Assembly (NCBI GenBank): GCA_965200235.1
Contig: OZ241339.1
Location: 620,001-684,000, forward strand
DNA: 64,000 nt
Source: Azotimanducus chitobiosivorans
GTDB taxonomy: Bacteria; Pseudomonadota; Gammaproteobacteria; Pseudomonadales; Azotimanducaceae
Direction: 5' to 3'
Notes under the pieces: generated by a model
What the model was told of the DNA's origin: nothing
What the model saw: the letters and a program-made list of their open reading frames with translations, nothing else
Databases searched by the model: none
In this document: piece after piece, positions 1-8,510 of the stretch
Layout: each line of letters starts with the position of its first letter
How positions within the stretch are numbered: the stretch's first letter is position 1
Program-made: the position numbers and the translations under genes

Positions 1-543
1 TTCAACACCTGCTGGTTCGGCGTTTATTATTGTTCGCGCGCGTTCATGCCGATGCTCGTTGCGGCTGATGAAGGGCACATCGTTAACACGAGCAGCGTCA
101 ACGGATTCTGGGCGTCGCTTGGCAAAGGCCGTGAGCACACTGCGTACAGCTCGGCGAAGTTTGCGGTGAAGGGTTTTTCAGAAGCATTGATAGAAGACCT
201 TGCCTTGCATGCGCCGCATATCAAACTATCGCTCGTCATGCCCGGGCATATTGGGACGCGCATCGTGGCCAACACTATTTCACTGGTGGCCGGCGTGCAA
301 GTTGATGAGGCGCTCGTTGATGCGTTCGAGCAGACCGCGCCGACGAGTGCGGCGCAGGCGGCCGAGGTGATTCTTGAGGGAGTTCGGCAAGAGCAATGGC
401 GAATCCTCATTGGTGAGGATGCGAAACGCCTTGACGAGATGGTGCGCGCGGACCCCGAGGGCGCGTACAGCGAAGCCTTCTATCGCCGTTTGCTGAGTGA
501 AGGCGTGTTCGATACGCTCATTCAACCGATTACGCCTTCTTGA
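1..543 (+). CDS. Short-chain dehydrogenase/reductase, 5'-truncated by window edge
   Basis: The reading frame is open from base 1, so the start lies outside the window; an internal ATG at 46 is not the true start. The visible part reads as the second half of a Rossmann-fold SDR: the strand with the catalytic serine (NTSSVNG) is followed by the YSSAK form of the YxxxK active site. The N-terminal TGxxxGxG cofactor motif would be upstream. SDRs oxidise or reduce alcohols and ketones with NAD(P)(H); the substrate cannot be told. The frame ends just before a convergent ADP-ribosylglycohydrolase gene. Confidence 0.85.
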   Translation, partial: FNTCWFGVYYCSRAFMPMLVAADEGHIVNTSSVNGFWASLGKGREHTAYSSAKFAVKGFSEALIEDLALHAPHIKLSLVMPGHIGTRIVANTISLVAGVQVDEALVDAFEQTAPTSAAQAAEVILEGVRQEQWRILIGEDAKRLDEMVRADPEGAYSEAFYRRLLSEGVFDTLIQPITPS

Positions 544-550
544 TGGAGCA

Positions 551-1558
551 CTAGCCGACCAGTAGCGCATCGGCAAGTTCGGTCAAGGATTCCCTGCCTG
601 CCCTGATGTTTGGGAGTTGTGTCCGCCACTGATCGGGGATCTGTCCGCTGCCAAATTTTGCACCGAGTAGGGCGCCGACCACCGCACCGTTGGTGTCGGT
701 ATCACCGCCGGCCGCAACGATTTCCGAGACAGCGGTCGCAAAATCATCGGCGCGCCAAAAAGCTATCAGCATGGCCTGCAAGGTGATTAGCGTATAGCCC
801 ATGTCATCGCCGTCGAATCGGAGGTCGGCAAGTTCTGAGCGCGATGCTTGCTCGACAGCGTCCACAACGGAGTCTGGAGCATCTGGCACATAGCCGAATC
901 TATCCAACATATGCTGCGCATCGATCATGCCTTGCTTGGCGAGGTTGAGCAGCGCTTTCGGGGAGAGGGATTCATCGCGCAATGCCGCCGCGGTCGCGAG
1001 ATTCGCTACTGCGCAGCTCCAGCCGCAGCGAGAATCCCAGTGTGTCGGCACCGCTGACAGAACGCTTTCTCGAACGAGCGTGGAAGGCTTGTCTGCCCAG
1101 CGCAGCGCCAAGGGCGCGCAGCGCATCAGTGCGCCGTTGCCGGCGCGGCATCCGCTCCACGCTTGCCGCGATGCCTCGGTGATCGGCATGCCAGCGGGTG
1201 GACGAGCGACATTGCTTGCATGCTGCTTGCCCATGCATCTTGGTGACTGACCACCAAACATGGTGAGGACGTCATAGGTCAAGTTGCCAATGCCGGTGCC
1301 GTTGACCTCTGCCCAATCCCAGAAGCGTTTGGCCAGAGCATCGATATCGAGATTCCCGTCCTTCGCGGCCTCGGCGATTATGATTGCTTGCGCGAGATCA
1401 TCGTCGTCAGGGTCTTCGGGCGATGCGTGCAGATCGCGTATGCCGTCGGGATACTGCTCAAGAATGCGTAATTTGGGCCAGCTCTCGACGGGCACGCCAA
1501 GCAAGTTGCCAATGGCAAGACCTTCTAGCAGCCCATGCGCACGGTTGGAATCAATCAT
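551..1558 (-). CDS. ADP-ribosylglycohydrolase family protein (DraG/ARH-like)
   Basis: A 335-residue protein with the layout of the all-alpha ADP-ribosylglycohydrolase family, which removes ADP-ribose from proteins or related substrates with two Mg ions. The N-terminus carries GLLEGLAIGNLLGVPVE (residues 9-25), an acidic DDDD run follows at 51-54 where the family usually has TDDT, and GGDTDTNGA at about 284-292 is the hallmark C-terminal metal site. AIGN instead of the usual AIGD is a small deviation. The ATG overlaps the end of the upstream terB-like gene by 8 bp, so the two are probably translated together. The natural target is unknown. Confidence 0.85.
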   Translation of the reverse strand: MIDSNRAHGLLEGLAIGNLLGVPVESWPKLRILEQYPDGIRDLHASPEDPDDDDLAQAIIIAEAAKDGNLDIDALAKRFWDWAEVNGTGIGNLTYDVLTMFGGQSPRCMGKQHASNVARPPAGMPITEASRQAWSGCRAGNGALMRCAPLALRWADKPSTLVRESVLSAVPTHWDSRCGWSCAVANLATAAALRDESLSPKALLNLAKQGMIDAQHMLDRFGYVPDAPDSVVDAVEQASRSELADLRFDGDDMGYTLITLQAMLIAFWRADDFATAVSEIVAAGGDTDTNGAVVGALLGAKFGSGQIPDQWRTQLPNIRAGRESLTELADALLVG

Positions 1559-2003
1559 TATTTTTATTTTTCGCCTCTAGTTTTGCGCGGATGAAATCCC
1601 GGTGCGAAACGTACAAGAGTTCCGATATCCGGCGAATTGCTGATTCTTCGTAGGTGGCGAGCAATTCGTCGGCGAGCGCGAGTTGCCACAGCGCGACCAT
1701 CAATTGGTAGCGCTCGTCCGCATCGAGCGCTTCCCTCACTTCGCGCGCGAACGGATAGATGGAGGTCGCCTTGACATGTTCGACGCGCGCCTGCTCTGCG
1801 AGCCGCTCGGCAACCCCGTGGGAGACGCCGAAGAGTGACTGCAGCGAGGCGTCGATGCGATCAATTTCTTGCGATGAGATGTCGTGGTCCGCCCAAGCGA
1901 CTTCAAAGAGCAGCATGGCTGCCGCCAAGGGGAGCGATTCCGATGTATCTGCTTCGCTTTCAAGTGTGTCGGCGGCGAAGTGCGCACGAAGCTTGGCGAA
2001 CAT
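1551..2003 (-). CDS. TerB-like tellurite-resistance family protein
   Basis: A 150-residue all-helical acidic protein resembling TerB/DjlA-type domains (helices with AMLLFEVAWADHDISSQEI and LWQLALADELLATYEESAI). A TTG at 2009 is possible, but the ATG at 2003 is preferred. TerB-like domains occur in stress and membrane-associated systems; the biochemical role is not established. It sits 9 bp after the SDR stop and overlaps the ADP-ribosylglycohydrolase start by 8 bp, giving a compact three-gene minus-strand run. Confidence 0.75.
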   Translation of the reverse strand: MFAKLRAHFAADTLESEADTSESLPLAAAMLLFEVAWADHDISSQEIDRIDASLQSLFGVSHGVAERLAEQARVEHVKATSIYPFAREVREALDADERYQLMVALWQLALADELLATYEESAIRRISELLYVSHRDFIRAKLEAKNKNND

Positions 2004-2012
2004 GGTCAATGT

Positions 2013-2813
2013 TTATTGCAATGCATTGACGAGCGGCGCCGGTATCATCGACATGCCACCATCAATGACGAACTCCTGCGCCGTAATGAATGCCGATTCA
2101 TCCGATGCCAGAAACACCACGACATCGGCAATGTTCTGCGGCGTGCCAAGGACGCCGACCTCGGCGGGATTGGGCGCTTGCATATCGGGGTGCGGCGGCG
2201 CGACGACTGCGAAGTCTTCAGTCTGGCGCCCGAAATTCTGCACCATCGGCGTGTTGATGGTGCCCGGATGCAGCGAGTTGCAGCGAATCTTATAGCCGGA
2301 TTCAAGGCAATGCGCGGCGATCGACCGCGTCATGCCTTCAACAGCGCCTTTGGCGGCGGCATAGCCGACGATGGCGCTGTAAGCGAGCTTGGAAGCGACG
2401 GAAGCCATATTGATAATCGATCCGCCGCCGCTTTCCGCCATCAGTGGGATCGCGTACTTGCTGCCAAGGAATGTTGCGTTGGCGCTCACGGCCATTTGCA
2501 GTTGGTACTGCGTGAAGCTCTGGTCCTCGATGGTGCCGGGAAGCACAATGCCAGCGTTGTTGACAAGCACGTGCAAAGCGCCGAATTCGGCCTTGATCTC
2601 GGCGATGATTTCTTGCCAGCGGGCCTCATTGGTGACATCCTGCTGCTTGAAGGTGCCGCCGATCTCATCTGCGACTTCTGTGCCTGCTTCGGCATCAACG
2701 TCGGTCAAGATGACGCGGGCGCCTTCGGCGGCGAGCGCTCTCGCATCGGCTTCGCCCAGTCCCTTCGCAGCACCTGTAATGAGCGCTATTTTGCCTTCGA
2801 CGCGTCCAGCCAT
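2013..2813 (-). CDS. SDR family NAD(P)-dependent oxidoreductase (hydroxysteroid-dehydrogenase-like)
   Basis: A complete 266-residue classical SDR. TGAAKGLG at 13-20 is the cofactor loop, NNAG is at 85-88, the catalytic serine is in MASVAS (S138) and the active-site pair is Y151/K155 in YAAAK. An aspartate at the end of the second strand (LTDVD) favours NAD over NADP. The sequence resembles 3-alpha(20-beta)-hydroxysteroid dehydrogenases, but substrate cannot be assigned. It is the first gene of the SDR-TerB-ADP-ribosylglycohydrolase run. Confidence 0.9.
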   Translation of the reverse strand: MAGRVEGKIALITGAAKGLGEADARALAAEGARVILTDVDAEAGTEVADEIGGTFKQQDVTNEARWQEIIAEIKAEFGALHVLVNNAGIVLPGTIEDQSFTQYQLQMAVSANATFLGSKYAIPLMAESGGGSIINMASVASKLAYSAIVGYAAAKGAVEGMTRSIAAHCLESGYKIRCNSLHPGTINTPMVQNFGRQTEDFAVVAPPHPDMQAPNPAEVGVLGTPQNIADVVVFLASDESAFITAQEFVIDGGMSMIPAPLVNALQ

Positions 2814-3108
2814 TGGCTTGTCCTATCGATGGTGTCGGTGAAGTGAAGTATCTTGCCAGAGGTTGGGGGTGGCAGTCACTGTTGCGATGGAGAGTCCCGC
2901 CGAAAGGATTACTATCGATTAGCCCAAATACATCATCGAATATCCGAGTCGCGTAGCTTCGATTCGCGGTGGGCATAAGCGGAAGGTACAAATATATCGT
3001 CACTGGCTACCTGCGAAGATCAACCACGGAAACATTATTTGTTGCTTTTCCTCAATTTTTTCTACATATAGTATTTACAGATGGTTCATATGAGTATATC
3101 TTGTGCTT

Positions 3109-3774
3109 ATGACTATTCACATTGCTCAGGAAGTTCGGTGCCTGCATAGGGAGCTTTGGCGTCAACGCGAAAAGTTTTGTCCGAACGGGTGCAGCCCGTT
3201 TGATCTTCTCAAACCAAGATTGTGCGCAGACATTTTGGGCTATGAATACGAAGAGGTGCTTTCATTGGATTGGCCACCAAATAGCCAGAAAAGGATTGCG
3301 GGACAGGTTGACCCTCAAAGAAAGCTGATATCGATCTCCACTAAATTCAGGTCGTCAGAGATCCTATTTACTGGAGCTCACGAAGTCGGCCATGTGGTGT
3401 TGCATGGAACGAAGAAACTATTGCGAGAACGATCAATCGACGGACCTCGTGTCAATCATCAAGATTATCGAGAACGTGAGGCAGACAGCTTCGCTGCACA
3501 ATTCCTGATGCCTGAAAAACTGATGAGATCGGCGTTCGAGAACATTTTCAGCGAACCTGCCCCAATCAAACTTGATGAAGACCTTGCGTTTTGGCTCAGT
3601 CCAGATGATCCTGGAGAGGTATTGTTTGCCAACAAGGAATCGTTATTACCAATGTTGAGACTGGCTCAATATTCTCCTCATCAGAGCAGTTACCGACCTT
3701 TGACTGAACAATTTGGAGTTTCCCCCACTGCAATGGCTATCAGGCTCCGAGAACTGGAATTCATTGCGGCTTAA
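3109..3774 (+). CDS. ImmA/IrrE-family metallo-endopeptidase, standalone
   Basis: About 221 residues from the ATG at 3109 (a GTG two codons earlier is also possible; neither has a strong ribosome site). It carries HEVGH (about 91-95), the HExxH zinc motif, followed by REREADSFAAQFLMP, which supplies the third zinc ligand and is typical of the COG2856/ImmA family. These peptidases usually cleave a repressor or antitoxin. There is no helix-turn-helix domain and no obvious XRE partner beside it. The surrounding DNA is clearly AT-richer than the window average, suggesting acquisition. Confidence 0.8.
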   Translation: MTIHIAQEVRCLHRELWRQREKFCPNGCSPFDLLKPRLCADILGYEYEEVLSLDWPPNSQKRIAGQVDPQRKLISISTKFRSSEILFTGAHEVGHVVLHGTKKLLRERSIDGPRVNHQDYREREADSFAAQFLMPEKLMRSAFENIFSEPAPIKLDEDLAFWLSPDDPGEVLFANKESLLPMLRLAQYSPHQSSYRPLTEQFGVSPTAMAIRLRELEFIAA

Positions 3775-4575
3775 ATGATCGGTTCCACGTATGTCGGATT
3801 TTAGATGGCGCGAGCCTCGAACTGCCGGCACGCGAAATAGCAAGACTCACTTGATGATGCGCTCCAAGCGCGTGACATCCATCAATTCGCAATGATTGGT
3901 GCACCCTTGTTCCTGCTGCCTCATGGTAGCCAGAATCCCCGGTGCTCCGATCTCCGATCCCCATTGACTCTCCCAATTGCTAATATAATTTAAGTGCAAG
4001 TGTTCGGACTCAAGTATTTTTGCGCAGCGGTTTCGGGCTTCGCGAGTTGTCTTTTCGTTTCGCACGAAACCAATGACATCCCAATCGCTGCAACCAAAAA
4101 AGACTTTGCATGAGGGGCTTACTACTGATTGAGGTTGCATTGTAACCGTCGGCACTCATGCACAATGATTTCTCGTTTGGGGCGTCGTCGCTGCGCTCAC
4201 CATCTCGCCGCCCAATCGGTATTGGACGCATGGCTTAATAGGAAGAAGAAGCGCCCGTTCTTTGCCTCCTCTTAAACATGGCAATGACGCTGGCCGATCT
4301 TTTAATTCTTTTTTTGCCGCTTCGCGAACCGCCCGTATGTTGTCTCTAAACAAGGTACGTAGACTCATTTTTCAGCGAACGCCGCCAGTGCTGCGAAAAG
4401 AGATTGTTCGCGAACCGCCCCGTATGCCAACATCTTCGCCTGCAACGACGGCCCCATTCGTATGCCCAGCCTAGCTTATCGGTCGCGAAGGAACCACCAC
4501 GCTTCGTTGCCAATGGCCTAAGATAGAATCAATATTCCGCTGATCGAAAACTGCTTCGTGTTGAAAGCTCCATAG
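3775..4575. other. 800-bp intergenic stretch with decayed-looking minus-strand frame
   Basis: No confident gene. One minus-strand frame stays open from 4368 to 3847 except for a TGA at 4156-4158: the first part reads MSLRTLFRDNIRAVREAAK onward, the second is listed separately. An imperfect direct repeat occurs at 4321-4340 and 4407-4426 (core TTCGCGAACCGCCC then CGTATG, one base longer in the second copy). The second repeat lies close to the minus-strand start at 4368. Nothing resembles a structural RNA that I recognise. Confidence 0.4.
3847..4140 (-). CDS. Hypothetical protein, 97 residues (low confidence)
   Basis: ATG at 4140, or GTG at 4155 directly after an in-frame TGA. The translation has natural-looking composition (KVFFGCSDWDVIGFVRN, then a charged helix with several Cys and Trp residues) and no recognisable domain. 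Because the same frame continues upstream through the TGA to 4368, this may be the C-terminal half of a broken gene rather than an independent protein. Confidence 0.3.
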   Translation of the reverse strand: MQPQSVVSPSCKVFFGCSDWDVIGFVRNEKTTREARNRCAKILESEHLHLNYISNWESQWGSEIGAPGILATMRQQEQGCTNHCELMDVTRLERIIK

Positions 4576-5718
4576 ATGGCTAGAGACGAACTCCCGATAA
4601 ATCCTGCAATCGTCACCTGGGCCCGTGAGCGAGCAGGTTATACGCTAGAAGAAGCACAGTCAGATTTTCGACGCATCAATGCTTGGGAGGATGGTGAATG
4701 CAACCCATCGTACCCACAGTTGGAACGGATGGCGGACAAATTCAAGGTGCCGGTAGCGGTGTTTTTCTTTCCAGATCCACCGGACATCGAGCCAATCAGT
4801 GAGTCATTCCGGACCATGCCGGAGGCACAGTTGGAGCAAATCCCAAGGCGGATGAAGCTTCTCTTGCGAAAAGCCAAGGCGCTGCAACTCAGCCTATCTG
4901 AATTGGCCGATGAGCGAAACCCTTCGGACCGTCTTATTACTCGCGACTTGTCATTCGCTGTCGATGCTCCAATCGAGAAAATTGCGAGGACGGTACGAGA
5001 TTATCTCGGCATCACAATTGACGAGCAAATGGGCTGGACAAGCACTGCCAAGGCGCTAGAGATATGGCGGTCTCGATTTTACGAGGCTGGCGTTTTCGTG
5101 TTCAAAGACGCTTTCAAAGATGATGATTACTCAGGGTTCTGCCTGTATGACCGAGAGTTCCCCATTATCTACGTCAATAACAGTACGGCAGTCACCCGAC
5201 AGATTTTTACGCTGTTTCATGAACTGGCACACCTACTTTTTCACACGAGCGGCGTGGACAAGTTTCGAGATGACTACATTAGTCAACTGAGCGGGGACGA
5301 CAAGCATATTGAAATCCTGTGTAACCGATTTGCCGCAAGATTTCTTGTGCCTACAGAGGTCTTCAATGAAGAGTTTCGCGGGCTTGAAGCCAGTCGGGTA
5401 ATCGCGGAGCGGCTTTCTAGGCGATTCTGCGTGAGTCGTGAAGTCATTTATCGAATCTTCTTAGATCGCGGTCTCATTGATCAAGAAGAATACGAGCGTG
5501 GTGCCAAGGCATTTTCCGAACACAAGAGAGATGGAGGAGAGGGCGGAGGCAATTACTACTACAATCAGATTTCATATTTGGGTTCTCCATACATTGGGCT
5601 GGCTTTCAGTCGCTACTACGCTAATCGCATTGACGCTAGCCAGCTAGCAGACTACCTGAATATCGCGCCTAAGAGCATCGCGCCGCTTGAGGAGAATTTC
5701 CTCCGGAGCAGTGCATGA
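4576..5718 (+). CDS. XRE-like/ImmA-IrrE fusion peptidase, predicted antitoxin of TA pair
   Basis: 380 residues. The first ~60 residues form an XRE-type helix-turn-helix-like region (TWARERAGYTLEEAQSDF, then INAWEDGE). The centre has HELAHLLFH at about 215-223, the HExxH zinc motif, followed by ILCNRFAARFLVP, giving the third ligand. This Xre-COG2856 architecture is known from type II toxin-antitoxin loci. Its stop overlaps the next gene's start in an ATGA, so the two are translationally coupled. It would act as DNA-binding antitoxin and/or protease; the exact mechanism is inferred. Confidence 0.85.
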   Translation: MARDELPINPAIVTWARERAGYTLEEAQSDFRRINAWEDGECNPSYPQLERMADKFKVPVAVFFFPDPPDIEPISESFRTMPEAQLEQIPRRMKLLLRKAKALQLSLSELADERNPSDRLITRDLSFAVDAPIEKIARTVRDYLGITIDEQMGWTSTAKALEIWRSRFYEAGVFVFKDAFKDDDYSGFCLYDREFPIIYVNNSTAVTRQIFTLFHELAHLLFHTSGVDKFRDDYISQLSGDDKHIEILCNRFAARFLVPTEVFNEEFRGLEASRVIAERLSRRFCVSREVIYRIFLDRGLIDQEEYERGAKAFSEHKRDGGEGGGNYYYNQISYLGSPYIGLAFSRYYANRIDASQLADYLNIAPKSIAPLEENFLRSSA

Positions 5719-6182
5719 AATACGTATTCGACACTTCTCCGTTCGTCAGTCTATTCAAGAACTTTTACCCCAGCACATTTGTAACGCTGTGGCAGAACTT
5801 TGATGCGCTGATTGACGCAGGAGAGATAGTTTCGACCCGCGAGGTCTACCGAGAGATAGAACATCAAGACGATGAGCTCAAGGAGTGGGCCAAAGATCAC
5901 AAATCAATCTTTACAACACCCACCTCTCAAGAAGGAGCGTTTGTATCTCGCATATACAGAGTGGCGCACTTTCAAGCCAACATCGAAAAGCAGAAATTGC
6001 TCAAAGGCGGGACAAATGCGGATGCGTTTGTCGTTGCGAAAGCTGCTGTGTCGCAAGCTTCTGTTGTCACGCTTGAAGAAACGCGCCCGAACGCGGCAAA
6101 GATTCCAAACATCTGTAAGCGCTTCAGAGTGCCCTGCTTCAGTCTCGAGGAATTCATGCAAGCGGAGGGTTGGCAATTTTGA
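5715..6182 (+). CDS. DUF4411 family PIN-like protein, predicted toxin
   Basis: 155 residues, beginning KYVFDTSPF, the N-terminal acidic motif of PIN-like nucleases (D6), with further acidic positions in the middle (STREVYREIE) and TNADAFVVAKA near 100-109, then VTLEE. This is the DUF4411 pattern, a PIN-like family that accompanies Xre-COG2856 proteins. The ATGA overlap with the peptidase gene fits a toxin-antitoxin operon in which this is the RNase toxin. Activity is inferred from the fold signature only. Confidence 0.8.
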   Translation: MKYVFDTSPFVSLFKNFYPSTFVTLWQNFDALIDAGEIVSTREVYREIEHQDDELKEWAKDHKSIFTTPTSQEGAFVSRIYRVAHFQANIEKQKLLKGGTNADAFVVAKAAVSQASVVTLEETRPNAAKIPNICKRFRVPCFSLEEFMQAEGWQF

Positions 6183-6423
6183 GGGGAAACCGAGCATCTA
6201 TCGCTCAACCGAGCAGGTACAGGCGCTGGATTGCCGAACGCCCAACGAGTATCTTGACCTTCGACCATCGTCCAAATGCAACTAGATAGCTGTGCGCTGG
6301 CAACGTGTTTCCACGCAAGTTTACAACCATATCAGCAGGACTCTCGGATCAAGCAATGTTGGAAGTGATCGACTCGTATTGAGAGGTACGAACGCAGCCC
6401 ACAGAAGATCGGAGGCCAATCGA

Positions 6424-7080
6424 ATGATCATCACCAGTATAAAGAACCGAACAGAGAATTGGAAAACAGCGAAAGCCTTCGCAAGCTCAGAGAACAACAA
6501 TCGCTATCGCTTGGTACAACACTTAGGAGATGAAAAAACCTCTCCTAACGACGAATTTCCCATGCGGCTGTTCTGGAGAGGGATGCGTGACCTTCGCCAC
6601 GGGTGTCCGAATTTCTGCACCTCAGATGTACTTGCCAAAAGATTTGATGCCCGTTTCAGCGAATTGCATTGCGAAATCGACAGGTTTACAAGTAAAAGCG
6701 GCAAGAATTTTAAAAGGCTGAAGGAACACAACTATAGGGCGAATACTGAAGATCGCAGGCAGAAACTACTCAGCAATCTCGTTCACACAGAAGTTGACAT
6801 CGTCATTGAGTCCCCATCTCGACTCTATGTTGGTGAAGCCAAGTTCCACATGGGATTTGGGACGAATTCCAAGCTGATTCTGGTTCACCAGTTGATACGG
6901 CAATATGTGATGGCACAGATTCTGGTGGACATCATCAACCCTCCCACGAAGAAGACAGTTATTCCATTCATCGTCGGAGACAACAACCGCACCCTTCAAG
7001 TAGATTTTATGGTTGAAAAAGGCTGGCTTCAGACGCGCAATATTCTGAAATGGGAGTGTGTGAAAGAGCTTCTAAAGTAG
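6424..7080 (+). CDS. Hypothetical protein with PD-(D/E)XK nuclease-like core
   Basis: The ATG at 6424 is chosen because GGAGG lies at 6411-6415, 8 bases before it; a longer frame from GTG 6292 has poor protein character upstream. The 218-residue product holds EVDIVIESPSRLYVGEAKF, with D125, E138 and K140 spaced like the catalytic D-(E)XK triad, then a charged C-terminal half. No full family is recognised. Its place right after an XRE/ImmA-DUF4411 pair in AT-rich DNA suggests a defence or mobile-element role, which is inference. Confidence 0.6.
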   Translation: MIITSIKNRTENWKTAKAFASSENNNRYRLVQHLGDEKTSPNDEFPMRLFWRGMRDLRHGCPNFCTSDVLAKRFDARFSELHCEIDRFTSKSGKNFKRLKEHNYRANTEDRRQKLLSNLVHTEVDIVIESPSRLYVGEAKFHMGFGTNSKLILVHQLIRQYVMAQILVDIINPPTKKTVIPFIVGDNNRTLQVDFMVEKGWLQTRNILKWECVKELLK

Positions 7081-7214
7081 CTTATCTAAATCACGGGTGA
7101 TGTGATCAATGCCGATTGGGCGGTTCGATGGGAATGGGGATTCGGGCGGTCCGCTGCCGCCGAGGAAGAGCGCTCCGTCCCGCGGCCACTGCAATCCACT
7201 GAGCGTTAATTGCC

Positions 7215-7622
7215 TCAAGTCCTGTAGACTGCGAGCCAGTCCAACGCCCATCTAGGCGGATTCCCCCAGTTAAGCAACCCGTCTTTCGACCAGCTCTTGT
7301 TGCGCAAACCAGGCATATCTTGAGCTTTCATATGTTCATGCAACTTATCATGTGGGTATAGATAACATTTATTTTCGAGCAAAAAAGCGATGTGGATATC
7401 CTTCCCAAGGTATTTTTTGTCGAGTGTCAGTCGCCCTTTTAACTGGACTTTAAGAAACGTTTGACCGTCTACGTGACAGGCGATAAAGTCTGCTCCCTGC
7501 CAATCATCTGTTAAGCGAAGGCAGTTGAAACCGAAGTCCGCAAGCTGAGCCGACACCTTGGCGAAGTTAAAGTTTTCCTGTTGACGGGAGTTTAGCTTTC
7601 CATACGGAACACGTTTAAACAT
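7215..7622 (-). CDS. Small hypothetical protein with PD-(D/E)XK-like motif
   Basis: 135 residues from an ATG at 7622. WQGADFIACHVDGQTFLKVQ and the following LKG show D45 and Q60-x-K62, matching the reduced D-QXK form of the PD-(D/E)XK fold. The rest is a compact alpha/beta protein with many aromatic residues. I recognise the general look of a widespread uncharacterised bacterial family but not a function. It is isolated between divergent and unrelated genes. Confidence 0.6.
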   Translation of the reverse strand: MFKRVPYGKLNSRQQENFNFAKVSAQLADFGFNCLRLTDDWQGADFIACHVDGQTFLKVQLKGRLTLDKKYLGKDIHIAFLLENKCYLYPHDKLHEHMKAQDMPGLRNKSWSKDGLLNWGNPPRWALDWLAVYRT

Positions 7623-7751
7623 TAGGCACTTTTCAAATCATAGACGCCGCCTAGTATCGCAAGATATCTGCTGTTGTTCAAGTTATGTAGCGGCTCGGGA
7701 CATTTCGGAATTTTCAGCAGGCGTGTCAGACATGTTTTCGATGTGGACAAA

Positions 7752-8150
7752 CTACTTCATGGCGTTGATTCGATCAAGCTTGCCGGGCCACTGTAGTATC
7801 TTCCGGTCCGAAGTCACCAGCGTGCGTCCCTTCAGGCAGGTGGCGACGATAAACCGGTCAGCGGGGTCCCTGTGAAAGTTGCTGAGAGATTGCGAGGCGA
7901 CAGCGATCTCACTATCGATTGGGATGTCGAGGATTCCGAGGCGTAAGAGCTCTAGTCGCCACTCTTCAGGCTCCATCGGCAACTCGATGCGTCCACGTGC
8001 GCAGAGCATAGACATTTCCCAAAAGGTGGCAGATGACACTGCGATTGCATGATCTCGCCACGCGAGGTCTATGTGTTGGCGCGCTTCGCGACCTAGCTTC
8101 GCATCGTCTAGCATCAGCCAGAGCAGCGCATGGGTGTCTAGCAATATCAC
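7752..8150 (-). CDS. PIN-domain ribonuclease toxin, VapC type
   Basis: 132 residues. MILLDTHALLWLM gives the first catalytic aspartate (D5), SSATFWEMSML gives the conserved glutamate and RDPADRFIVATCL gives the C-terminal acidic pair, in the order and spacing of PIN domains of the PA0127/COG3744 type. These toxins are Mg-dependent RNases, usually held inactive by the upstream antitoxin. The start overlaps the antitoxin stop by 4 bp. Confidence 0.9.
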   Translation of the reverse strand: MILLDTHALLWLMLDDAKLGREARQHIDLAWRDHAIAVSSATFWEMSMLCARGRIELPMEPEEWRLELLRLGILDIPIDSEIAVASQSLSNFHRDPADRFIVATCLKGRTLVTSDRKILQWPGKLDRINAMK

Positions 8151-8395
8151 GGATTCAGCACACGATCAGGATCGGTTTCCGCCTCCATCTCATCCCAAAG
8201 CTCTTCGACATCAACGATCTCGCCCTGTACTTTGATCTGTCCTTTGTACATGCCAAGTAAGGTCGCCGGTCGCTTCGTATATGGCAGCAGCCTCGCAATT
8301 GGCTCCCTGTTCTTTGTGATCACGATCTCACCATTGTGCTCGGCAACCTCATCCATGAGTTTCAGGCATTTGGCCTTGAATTCTGAAGCTTTCAT
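8147..8395 (-). CDS. Phd/YefM-type antitoxin partner of VapC
   Basis: The ATG at 8395 gives an 82-residue protein starting MKASEFKAKCLKLMDEV, the usual N-terminus of Phd/YefM antitoxins; a TTG at 8449 would add 18 residues with no family support. The N-terminal half binds DNA and autoregulates, including the EIVITKNREPIARLLP strand; the acidic C-terminal half (VDVEELWDEMEAETDPD) would wrap the toxin. It overlaps vapC by 4 bp. Confidence 0.85.
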   Translation of the reverse strand: MKASEFKAKCLKLMDEVAEHNGEIVITKNREPIARLLPYTKRPATLLGMYKGQIKVQGEIVDVEELWDEMEAETDPDRVLNP

Positions 8396-8510
8396 GTAGC
8401 GTGGCTCTGAATAGTCGGGCTTGGTCGATGACTGCGAATGCGCCTTCAACTGAAATCTCCTGCAAGTTTCACGATGACAATCGTACCATAGTCATGCCTA
8501 TAGTCACATG

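Noticed and set aside
6292..6423. 44-residue extension of the 6424 gene
   Set aside because: GTG start with no ribosome site, while GGAGG precedes ATG 6424.
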